From: Clostridiales bacterium
GTDB taxonomy: Bacteria > Bacillota > Clostridia > Saccharofermentanales > Saccharofermentanaceae
Reading direction: 5' to 3'
DNA: 7,246 nucleotides
Assembly (NCBI GenBank): GCA_016930475.1
Contig: JAFGGR010000084.1
Coordinates: forward strand, 1-7,246
Under the pieces are notes generated by a model. The model was given only the letters and a program-made list of their open reading frames with translations, searched no databases and was not told where the DNA came from. Numbering within the stretch: the stretch's first letter is position 1; each line of letters begins with the position of its first letter. Positions 1 to 5,461 of this stretch are shown here, piece by piece. The translations under genes and the position numbers were made by a program.

Positions 1-1172
1 CGATCGTCAATTCGCGCGCGGACTCCGAGACCGGCAAGCTCCGTGACCTCTCCGATCCGGCTCTTGTCAATATGACCGCTGTGCGCGCGGACGATGGCAC
101 TCGCAAGCGGGTGGGTCGAGTAGCTCTCGGCCGCCGCAGCGATGTCCAGAAGCTCGGCTTTGCTCATCTGTTGCGGATGAACGGCCGTGACCGAGAAGGT
201 CCCTTTCGTCAACGTGCCGGTCTTATCGAACGCGATCCATCCCGTCTTCGCCAAGGCTTCCAGATCGGTTGCGCCTTTGATGAGGATACCTTTTCGGGAG
301 GCTCCGCCGATCCCGCCGAAAAACGACAACGGGACCGATATCACGAGCGCACAGGGGCAGGAGACGACCAGAAAGACGAGCGCCCGATGAAGCCACTCTC
401 TGAAGTCCTGTCCGAAAAAAAGCGGCGGGACGGCGGCCAGAAGGATCGCCGCGATGACCACGCCGGGCGTATAATATCGTGCAAAGCGCGAGATGAATCG
501 CTCGGTCCGTGCCTTCTTTGCGGCGGAGTTTTCGACCAGTTCGAGGATCTTAGAGACCGTGCTGTTCTCATAGGCCGTCTTGACCTCGACGCGGATCACG
601 CCGCTCACATTGAGTGTACCGCTCAGCACCGAGTCGCTTATGCCCTTATCTTCCGGAAGAGACTCCCCGGTCAGCGCGGCGGCGTTTACCGTCGTTGCGC
701 CGTCGATGATCAAGCCATCGAGCGGGATCTTTTCGCCGGGTCGAACGACGATCGTCTCACCGATCCGGACCTCCTCCGGAGATGCCTCAAGCTCGGTCCC
801 GCCTCGCACGACGACGGCGCGGTCCGGACGAATATCCATCAACGCGGCAATCGACTTTCTACTTCTTCCGACCGCGATGCTCTGGAAAAGCTCTCCGACC
901 TGATAGAAAAGCATCACGGCGACTCCCTCCGGATACTCGCCGATCGCGATCGCTCCGATAGTCGCCACAGTCATCAGAAAATGCTCGTCGAGCACCCGCC
1001 CGCGAATGAGTTTTCGCGCCGCCGCCCACAATACATCATATCCCGCGATCAGATAAGGGATAAGGAAGGCGACCAGGCGCGGCCACCCGTCGAGCGGAAG
1101 GATCACCGCGACGATAAGGGCGGCCGATGCCAATAGAATCCGCAGAAGATCACGCTTTTGCTTTTCTGTCAT
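1..1172 (-). CDS. Zn/Cd/Pb-type P1B heavy-metal-translocating ATPase, C-terminus cut off by window edge
   Basis: This is a membrane pump that uses ATP to export soft divalent metals. 390 residues are visible from the start; the rest of the P domain, including the hinge motif, and the last two helices lie beyond position 1. Seen in the sequence: four hydrophobic helices at about residues 10-26, 32-50, 64-80 and 82-98; the actuator loop TGES at 168-171; the metal-site CPC at 272-274 in a helix reading SCPCALVIS; the phosphorylation motif DKTGTLT starting at D316; and the nucleotide-domain HP at 354-355. The CPC helix with its following SVPLSFFGGIG stretch is typical of the CadA/ZntA branch rather than copper pumps. 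The ATG at 1172 has AAGGAGA at 1179-1185 and is the only start after an upstream in-frame stop. The protein starts directly at the first helix and has no HMA domain of its own; that domain is the separate gene 42 bases upstream. Metal specificity (Zn, Cd or Pb) is inferred. Confidence 0.95.
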   Translation of the reverse strand, partial: MTEKQKRDLLRILLASAALIVAVILPLDGWPRLVAFLIPYLIAGYDVLWAAARKLIRGRVLDEHFLMTVATIGAIAIGEYPEGVAVMLFYQVGELFQSIAVGRSRKSIAALMDIRPDRAVVVRGGTELEASPEEVRIGETIVVRPGEKIPLDGLIIDGATTVNAAALTGESLPEDKGISDSVLSGTLNVSGVIRVEVKTAYENSTVSKILELVENSAAKKARTERFISRFARYYTPGVVIAAILLAAVPPLFFGQDFREWLHRALVFLVVSCPCALVISVPLSFFGGIGGASRKGILIKGATDLEALAKTGWIAFDKTGTLTKGTFSVTAVHPQQMSKAELLDIAAAAESYSTHPLASAIVRAHSGHIDKSRIGEVTELAGLGVRARIDD

Positions 1173-1214
1173 GGGGTATCTCCTTATGATCCTGTCGAGT
1201 CTCTTTTCGAAAAC

Positions 1215-1433
1215 TTAAACTACGACCCGGCAGTCCGGCTCGATCCTGCGGCAGGCTTTCGCCGCTTTTGCCGCGACCTCATCGAAAAGCGCTTCGTCCA
1301 CTTCTAGCGTCATCTTCTGCGTCACAAAGTTGACGCTCACTTGGCTGACCCCGTCGATCTTACCGACGGCGCGCTCCATTTTCGAGGCGCAATCGGCGCA
1401 CTCCAGGTTTTCGAGTTTCAATATCTTTTTCAT
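1215..1433 (-). CDS. Free-standing heavy-metal-associated (HMA) domain protein
   Basis: A 72-residue protein that is a single HMA ferredoxin-like domain, expected to bind a metal ion in the cytoplasm and exchange it with, or regulate, the ATPase encoded just downstream. The binding loop reads LECADCASKMERAV, with the CxxC pair at C12 and C15. Asp or Glu near the loop is common in Zn/Cd-type HMA domains, unlike the GMTCxxC of copper chaperones. Two further cysteines, C61 and C68, lie near the C-terminus, where C68 sits in IEPDC. The gene starts 3 bases after the stop of the repressor gene, and its Shine-Dalgarno GGAGG (1442-1446) lies inside the last codons of that gene, so translation is probably coupled. 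In many CadA pumps this domain is the N-terminus of the ATPase itself; here it is detached. A role as chaperone rather than regulatory domain is inference. Confidence 0.9.
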   Translation of the reverse strand: MKKILKLENLECADCASKMERAVGKIDGVSQVSVNFVTQKMTLEVDEALFDEVAAKAAKACRRIEPDCRVVV

Positions 1434-1436
1434 CGT

Positions 1437-1778
1437 CTATTCCTCCGTCAAATGTTCAAATCCCTGTCCGATCATGGACCGTACATGGTCGTCGGACAAG
1501 AAGTAGATGATCGTCTTTCCTTCGCGTCGATTGCCGACCAACTTCGCGTCCTTAAGGACCTTGAGTTGATGTGAGATCGCGGACTGCGTCATACTCAGCA
1601 ATTCGGCGATCGCGCAAACGCAAAGCTCCGACTCCAGGAGCGCATAGAGGATCTTGATCCTCGTGGTATCCCCGAAGACCTTGAACAGGTCACCGAGATC
1701 GCACAGGATTTCATCCGCCGGCATCCCTGCCTTCACATAAAACATATTTTCGCTGTGATCGTGTTTGCTGTTCTTCAT
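1437..1778 (-). CDS. ArsR/SmtB/CadC-family metal-sensing repressor
   Basis: A winged-helix repressor expected to leave its operator when it binds metal, switching on the HMA protein and ATPase that follow. Numbered from the longer possible start at 1796 (119 residues), it shows the family DNA-binding region around ELLSMTQSAISHQLKVL (65-81) and the wing REGKTIIYFL. The alpha-3 metal motif ELCVC gives C59 and C61, as in CadC. Near the C-terminus D102, H104, H115 and E118 reproduce the spacing of the SmtB alpha-5 zinc site (+2, +13, +16). I choose the ATG at 1778 (113 residues) because it has AAAGGA at 1788-1793 with a 9-base spacer. The ATG at 1796 has no Shine-Dalgarno and lies inside the operator, only about 10 bases after the predicted transcription start. 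This choice removes the N-terminal C6 that could otherwise complete a CadC-like site. Metal identity is inferred. Confidence 0.93.
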   Translation of the reverse strand: MKNSKHDHSENMFYVKAGMPADEILCDLGDLFKVFGDTTRIKILYALLESELCVCAIAELLSMTQSAISHQLKVLKDAKLVGNRREGKTIIYFLSDDHVRSMIGQGFEHLTEE

Positions 1779-1787
1779 ACATGAGCG

Positions 1788-1793
1788 TCCTTT
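1788..1793 (-). promoter_or_regulatory. Ribosome binding site deciding the start of the ArsR-type repressor
   Basis: On the minus strand AAAGGA lies 9 bases before the ATG at 1778. The alternative in-frame ATG at 1796 has no purine-rich site ahead of it, so the shorter protein is preferred. Confidence 0.65.
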
Positions 1794-1816
1794 CATATGA
1801 ATGTCTGCTCATATGA
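1793..1816 (-). promoter_or_regulatory. Predicted operator for the ArsR-type repressor
   Basis: Two identical copies of the palindrome TCATATGA, separated by 8 bases, form a 24-base dyad of the type ATATGA-N8-TCATAT. ArsR/SmtB-family repressors typically bind imperfect dyads built from ATATGAA/TTCATAT-like half sites. The upper end overlaps the predicted -10 box (1813-1818) and the rest covers the predicted transcription start (about 1806), the layout expected for repression by blocking RNA polymerase. Assignment to this repressor is inferred from position and motif. Confidence 0.7.
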
Positions 1817-1841
1817 TAACGCGATCCTGACTGTTCGTCAA
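1813..1841 (-). promoter_or_regulatory. Sigma-A type promoter of the metal-efflux operon
   Basis: On the minus strand TTGACG (1836-1841) and TATCAT (1813-1818) are separated by exactly 17 bases. Each box matches the consensus at five of six positions. Transcription would begin near 1806, giving a leader of about 28 bases before the repressor start at 1778. The -10 box overlaps the predicted operator. Confidence 0.7.
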
Positions 1842-1931
1842 CTACCGACCCGCGGTAATTCGAGTCATCCGTATCGCTTAGGTAATTTTTCGATAAAATA
1901 TTGAATGAACTCTAGTAATTTTGAAAATATA

Positions 1932-1940
1932 TGATAATAT
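1932..1940 (+). promoter_or_regulatory. Possible extended -10 promoter element for the membrane protein gene
   Basis: The stretch from about 1880 to 1955 is clearly more AT-rich than its surroundings. It contains TGATAATAT, which can be read as TG plus a weak -10 (TAATAT, or GATAAT one position earlier in phase). No good -35 box lies at the right distance. Three copies of GTAATT (1855, 1882 and 1915) occur in the same region, with no assigned role. Confidence 0.3.
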
Positions 1941-1957
1941 TCTTTTAGTATTTCCAG

Positions 1958-1963
1958 AGGAGG
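1958..1963 (+). promoter_or_regulatory. Ribosome binding site deciding the membrane protein start
   Basis: AGGAGG is 10 bases before the ATG at 1974 and 4 bases before an in-frame TTG at 1968. The spacing favours the ATG, but TTG cannot be excluded. Confidence 0.6.
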
Positions 1964-1973
1964 GAACTTGATC

Positions 1974-2834
1974 ATGCAACGTGAACTGTATTACAAACCA
2001 TCCGGCAAAGCTAATCCGCTCGGTCTTCTCGGTCTGTTGCTCATTACGGTGATCGCCGGCAGTGCGATCAGCATCCTTTATCTCTTTTTGGTTCGTGTCA
2101 TTCCCTTTGCTAAGCTCAGTGTCCTCTTGACACTCGTTTTCGGCGGAGTCATGGGTGCGCTCGGCGGTTTGGCCTGCACCCTTTTCAAGATTCGGAACCG
2201 CGCTCTGGCCCTTACTGTTTCCGCGATCGGGATCTTGATCTACACCTACTTCAAATGGGCCGCATATGTTAGTTATGTCTTCGAAGAATCGTACACGTAT
2301 ATTTTGACGGAGCTCATGCTGGACCCCATCGATATGGCGGCCAAGATAATCCGGATCAACGAAGAGGGAACTTGGTCACTCGGCGCGGACGGGAACGCGG
2401 TTACGGGCATTTTCCTCGCGATCGTCTGGATCCTTGAGTTTCTGATCTATGCGATCATCCATCTGATCGTCGTCAACGATAAATCCAACGACCCCTTCAT
2501 CGAGAAGGACGATCGCTGGGCGAAGAAATTGGATGCCAAATTTTTCTTCCGTGATTTCAATGTTGAATCCAGTCGGGCTTCCATCGAAAGCGATCCGGGC
2601 TTTCTCTTCGATCATCTGGAGGGGGCTCAGAATATCGGCAATACCGGACATGTAGAAGCCGAACTCTTCCATTCACAGGACTTCTCGGAAAACTATCTGG
2701 ATATCACACGGATGGTCATCACCAACCCCGCAAAGAACAACGTGCAGGCAAAGAAAGTGATCAGGAAGCTTTCTGTAAGCCGGGCGTTTGTCCAACAACT
2801 GTTGGAAAAGAACGGCATGTCCTTTCCGGCGTAA
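1974..2834 (+). CDS. Uncharacterised four-helix membrane protein with soluble C-terminal domain
   Basis: I do not recognise a named family. The 286-residue protein has hydrophobic segments at about 17-43, 47-70, 76-92 (possibly continuing to 104) and 143-167. Between helices 3 and 4 lies a stretch rich in conserved-looking residues, including DPIDMAAKIIRINEEGTWSL (118-137). This is followed by VTGIFLAIVWILEFLIY, giving a membrane helix with an embedded glutamate (E155). Residues 168-286 are charged and probably cytoplasmic, with no metal-binding cluster or nucleotide motif that I can see. The ATG at 1974 is preferred: AGGAGG (1958-1963) lies 10 bases ahead, against only 4 bases for the in-frame TTG at 1968, which would add two residues. 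It stands alone on the plus strand, divergent from the metal operon and closed by a terminator. Resemblance of the GTWS region to other uncharacterised bacterial membrane proteins is only an impression. Confidence 0.88.
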   Translation: MQRELYYKPSGKANPLGLLGLLLITVIAGSAISILYLFLVRVIPFAKLSVLLTLVFGGVMGALGGLACTLFKIRNRALALTVSAIGILIYTYFKWAAYVSYVFEESYTYILTELMLDPIDMAAKIIRINEEGTWSLGADGNAVTGIFLAIVWILEFLIYAIIHLIVVNDKSNDPFIEKDDRWAKKLDAKFFFRDFNVESSRASIESDPGFLFDHLEGAQNIGNTGHVEAELFHSQDFSENYLDITRMVITNPAKNNVQAKKVIRKLSVSRAFVQQLLEKNGMSFPA

Positions 2835-2845
2835 GTTCGGCCCAA

Positions 2846-2854
2846 TGATATAAT
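2846..2854 (+). promoter_or_regulatory. Consensus extended -10 promoter element upstream of the reductase gene
   Basis: TGATATAAT is a full match to the extended -10 consensus TGnTATAAT. No recognisable -35 box lies 16-18 bases upstream, which extended -10 promoters can tolerate. Transcription would start near 2861, inside the left arm of the terminator at 2857-2898, and would reach the reductase start at 2926 after a leader of about 65 bases. Confidence 0.5.
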
Positions 2855-2856
2855 AG

Positions 2857-2898
2857 AGACGACGGCAGTAACCGAGCGAATTCTGCCGCCGTCTTTTT
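2857..2898 (+). terminator. Rho-independent terminator after the membrane protein gene
   Basis: The left arm AGACGACGGCAG (2857-2868) pairs with CTGCCGCCGTCT (2883-2894) over 12 positions with one A-C mismatch, around a 14-base loop. A run of five T follows (2894-2898). It begins 22 bases after the stop codon of the membrane protein gene. Confidence 0.85.
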
Positions 2899-2925
2899 AA
2901 TGCGCCGGCAAAGGAGGGCACCGTC

Positions 2926-3642
2926 ATGGCTATTTCGGATCTCTCGGGTTTTTTCCGAAAATCCGTCGTCACCGTCGAGTCCATCGAAAATCCATTTGAT
3001 GATTATTACATTGTCCGACTGCGCCCCGCGCCCGGGGTTACCTGGATCCCCGGCGAGCACGGAATTTTCCGCCTGCCCCTTCGGGATGTTAAGGCATGGA
3101 ACTGGCGCCCGTTCTCCGTCGCTTCGATCCCCGAGGAAGGCGTTATTTTGATCGGAACACGCACGGGTCCAAAAATGAGCCCGTTCAAGCGCCTCCTCCT
3201 TCATCTCGAAAAGGGCTCGCCCGTCAAGTTGAATGGTCCTTTCGGCTGGTTCAAGGTAAAAGACGCCACCTCGCCCATCGTCCTCTTCGCCTCCGGCGTC
3301 GGTATCACACCGATCCGCGCGATCCTCATGAGTCTCCGGCAAGACACCTCCCGGGATATCGAGATCGTATATGCCTCCGGAGGCCGATATCTTTTCGGTG
3401 AAGAGATCGAGGAGATCGTCCGGGAAAATCCGCGGATGATATTATACAAGACCACCGACCCGGAATCGACGCGCGCTCAACTCTCCGCACTGACCGAAAA
3501 GCACGGCAACCTTGCCTTCTACTTCATCTCCGCAGCTCCGGGCGTCATCGGATCTGTCCGGCGACACATTAAAAGCAACGGCATTCGCGGAAACCGCATC
3601 GTGGACGATACGTTCTGGGGATACCGAAGCGGACGGGCATAA
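2926..3642 (+). CDS. Ferredoxin-reductase-like FAD/NAD(P)-binding oxidoreductase, stand-alone module
   Basis: A soluble flavoprotein of the ferredoxin-NADP reductase superfamily, expected to pass electrons between NAD(P)H and a partner protein through FAD. The first half is the flavin-binding barrel, with the motif RPFS at 61-64 (the family RxYS/T with Phe) and GPFG at 104-107. The second half is the nucleotide-binding fold with GVGITP at 124-129. The C-terminal part follows the family pattern: a strand ending SAAPG (202-206), a helix, then a terminal FWGY (230-233). The 238 residues cover only these two modules, with no 2Fe-2S ferredoxin, globin or molybdenum domain attached, so the electron partner must be another protein. 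AAGGAGGG (2911-2918) lies 7 bases before the ATG. No neighbour is an obvious partner, and the substrate cannot be told from sequence. Confidence 0.9.
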   Translation: MAISDLSGFFRKSVVTVESIENPFDDYYIVRLRPAPGVTWIPGEHGIFRLPLRDVKAWNWRPFSVASIPEEGVILIGTRTGPKMSPFKRLLLHLEKGSPVKLNGPFGWFKVKDATSPIVLFASGVGITPIRAILMSLRQDTSRDIEIVYASGGRYLFGEEIEEIVRENPRMILYKTTDPESTRAQLSALTEKHGNLAFYFISAAPGVIGSVRRHIKSNGIRGNRIVDDTFWGYRSGRA

Positions 3643-3699
3643 GCAGACGGGGCACACTACCGTTGCGAGACCGGGAAGCAAACCGGCAAGAACTCCGCT

Positions 3700-4632
3700 C
3701 TATTGATCCGGCTCGGCAGTCTCGTCCGGTAGGTTATCCATTTCCGCAGCAATTTCCACTGCGGCCTCTTCTATTCTCGGCTCTTCTTGATTTGAGATTA
3801 CCGCTTCCGGTATCTCCGTTTTTTTCAGTTTGGCTTTGCTGTAGCTTTCATAGCCCCATGTGGTCGCGAAGCCGACAGCGACTAAGACGACAAAGAGGAT
3901 CCAACTTCCCGGCTCGGACGGGATCAGCATTCGTGCCGAACCGATGATCAAGCCCGCAAAAAGCCAGCTGAGTGTGGGCTTGTGGCGCATATACATTCGA
4001 TTGAGCAGATTGGAAAGTCCGATCATGCCCAGTACGGCACCGGTTCCGTAAAAAATCAGGATCTTCCAGTCGAGATTGGCCAGCGCGTTCATAATATCGT
4101 CGAAAATGCCCATCATGTAGAGTACCGACCCGCCGGGAACGCCGGGGAGAACCATCAGCGCACTCGATAGTGCGGCACCGATCATAAGATACGGGATGCC
4201 GGGAGTCGCCGTGCTGTCGACGACCGCTCCGGTTTTCAGAGATAGAACAAATCCGATCGCGATTCCGATGACGAGGGCGATGATCCGGCCGACGGACGGT
4301 TTGCGATTTTCTTCCAGTACCGTCCGAACCGAGGCCAGGACACAGCCGAGAAGGACACCGAGGATCACGAAGGCGTATTGCGTAAACACCCAGGCAAAGA
4401 TCCAGCCACTGAGGATCAGTCCAAAGGCCAAACCGAGAGCGAACGTCACCCAGCGCGTCAACTTAAATTTTGCCATATCCCTCATCAGATCCTCGTAAAG
4501 ACCCAACAGAAGGATCATTGTACCGCCGCTCATACCGGGCAGGATAATGATCAGACCGACCACAGCACCCTTAATAAATTTGCCGAGTGAATCAACAAAA
4601 ATGCTTTTCGTTTTTTCGTTGTCTTTTCTCAA
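3700..4632 (-). CDS. DUF368 membrane protein, probable undecaprenyl-phosphate translocase (PopT-like)
   Basis: A polytopic membrane protein of 310 residues. The DUF368 hallmarks are present twice, as expected for its internally repeated fold: LPGMSGGTMILLLGLYEDL at 31-49 and LPGVPGGSVLYMMGIFDDI at 162-180. About eight hydrophobic segments cover residues 17 to 262. Members of this family (PopT) have been shown to help return undecaprenyl phosphate, the lipid carrier for wall precursors, to the inner face of the membrane; applying that role here is by family. The second motif has Pro where the first has Ser. Residues 271-310 form a glutamate-rich, probably disordered tail. The start is TTG: GAGGAG (4641-4646) lies 8 bases ahead, and no ATG occurs before the first motif. 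The gene is convergent with the reductase gene (57 bases between) and divergent from the acetyltransferase gene. I see no clear terminator in the 57 bases. Confidence 0.92.
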   Translation of the reverse strand: MRKDNEKTKSIFVDSLGKFIKGAVVGLIIILPGMSGGTMILLLGLYEDLMRDMAKFKLTRWVTFALGLAFGLILSGWIFAWVFTQYAFVILGVLLGCVLASVRTVLEENRKPSVGRIIALVIGIAIGFVLSLKTGAVVDSTATPGIPYLMIGAALSSALMVLPGVPGGSVLYMMGIFDDIMNALANLDWKILIFYGTGAVLGMIGLSNLLNRMYMRHKPTLSWLFAGLIIGSARMLIPSEPGSWILFVVLVAVGFATTWGYESYSKAKLKKTEIPEAVISNQEEPRIEEAAVEIAAEMDNLPDETAEPDQ

Positions 4633-4640
4633 AATCGATT

Positions 4641-4646
4641 CTCCTC
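4641..4646 (-). promoter_or_regulatory. Ribosome binding site for the TTG start of the DUF368 gene
   Basis: On the minus strand GAGGAG lies 8 bases before TTG at 4632. The first ATG in frame would remove the first conserved LPGMSGG motif, so the TTG start is well supported. Confidence 0.75.
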
Positions 4647-4732
4647 AGCCAATGATCGTGATCGACCGGCAAGACATTATTTGGATCTTATTTACATTCG
4701 CTGATTCCGGCAATGCAATACTCACTTTGTGA

Positions 4733-4741
4733 ATTGTATCA
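4733..4741 (-). promoter_or_regulatory. Possible extended -10 promoter element for the DUF368 gene
   Basis: On the minus strand TGATACAAT matches TGnTATAAT at all but one position, about 100 bases before the TTG start. No good -35 box is visible. The 234-base divergent region 4633-4866 holds nothing else that I can identify with confidence; small inverted pairs GTGAA/TTCAC (4729, 4750) and GTATC/GATAC (4736, 4755) lie next to this element. Confidence 0.35.
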
Positions 4742-4866
4742 TGCAATGACTTCACGATACTATATCTTTCCGGAACATCTTGCGGTTCTCCCGGCTTTCG
4801 TGCAAAGTATAAAGGACTCTGCTGCTTTTCGCGCGCGGAGCATTACGAAGCAAGGGAGATTTCAAT

Positions 4867-5439
4867 ATGATCCCCATTCTTACTACTCATCGCCTTGTTC
4901 TTCGCCCGGTAACAACGGACGATTTTCTTGATATCTGCGCGTACGGCAGTGACGAAGAAACCGGACAGTATATGCTTCATTGGCCGAAGACGCCGGAGCA
5001 AATCAAGGAGTATATCGATGAGTGTGTCGCTTCTATGAGTTCTACGACTCCGACATGGTTCGAATTCTCGGTGATTCATAAGGACACCCTTGAAATGATC
5101 GGGACGATCTCTCTCATCAGGGAAGGCGACGAGGCGGAACTCGGCTGGATGCTTCACCCGGCGTTTCGGCGTCAGGGGCTGATGAGCGAAGCCGCCGCGG
5201 AGATGATTCGCTATGCGTTTGATTCTCTTGATCGGAGCGCCGTCTGGGCGACTTGCACCGCTCAGAACATCGCGTCCGTCCGCCTTCTCGAAAAACTGGG
5301 AATGGAAGTGGTTCTTTCGGAGCCCCAAAAGAAAGTAATCAAGAACGATCGGGAAATCTTCCTCGACCGGCTGATGTATCGAATGTCCCGGACGGAATGG
5401 GAGGCTCGACAAGAGCCAAAACTCCAACCGGGATCGTAG
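4867..5439 (+). CDS. GNAT-family N-acetyltransferase, RimJ/RimL-like
   Basis: A cytoplasmic acetyltransferase of 190 residues that uses acetyl-CoA to modify an amino group on a protein or small molecule. It opens with the RimJ/RimL-type strand TTHRLVLRPVTTDD (6-19). The acetyl-CoA-binding motif A follows the strand ELGWMLHPAFR, with RRQGLMSEAA at 101-110. Motif B is TAQNIASVRLLEKLGM (131-146), where the Asn, Ser and LEKLGM are conserved in the subfamily. The last 20 residues, after about 170, are polar and probably flexible. AGGGAG (4853-4858) lies 8 bases before the ATG. It is a single gene, divergent from the DUF368 gene and convergent with the hydrolase gene, with 22 bases between the two stops. 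The substrate cannot be predicted; this branch includes ribosomal-protein and small-molecule or antibiotic acetyltransferases. Confidence 0.92.
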   Translation: MIPILTTHRLVLRPVTTDDFLDICAYGSDEETGQYMLHWPKTPEQIKEYIDECVASMSSTTPTWFEFSVIHKDTLEMIGTISLIREGDEAELGWMLHPAFRRQGLMSEAAAEMIRYAFDSLDRSAVWATCTAQNIASVRLLEKLGMEVVLSEPQKKVIKNDREIFLDRLMYRMSRTEWEARQEPKLQPGS

Positions 5440-5461
5440 CCGCCGCGGCAATACCCTTTCT

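Noticed and set aside
901..960. HIP1-like GCGATCGC repeat
   Set aside because: Only a couple of copies occur in the window, so it is part of the general GATC enrichment rather than a dispersed octamer as in cyanobacteria.
72..1136. A 354-codon open frame on the plus strand
   Set aside because: It lies fully antisense to the P-type ATPase, whose motifs (TGES, CPC, DKTGTLT, HP) prove the minus-strand reading; the plus frame translates to low-complexity Arg/Asp-rich sequence with no Shine-Dalgarno.
2761..3342. A 193-codon open frame on the minus strand
   Set aside because: It is antisense to the membrane protein end and the reductase gene, runs through the terminator, and has no motif or ribosome binding site.
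3643..3699. Possible terminator between the convergent reductase and DUF368 genes
   Set aside because: Only short pairings such as TTGC/GCAA and a direct ACCGG repeat are present, with no T run.
4713..4931. Small plus-strand ORF in the DUF368/GNAT divergent region
   Set aside because: It has no ribosome binding site, overlaps the GNAT start in another frame and has no recognisable pattern.
4843..5451. A 202-codon open frame on the minus strand
   Set aside because: It is antisense to the GNAT gene, whose acetyl-CoA motif and ribosome binding site are clear on the plus strand.
5440..5461. Possible bidirectional terminator between the GNAT and hydrolase genes
   Set aside because: GCCG-CCG-CGGC can form only a 4-base stem and is not followed by a T run on either strand.
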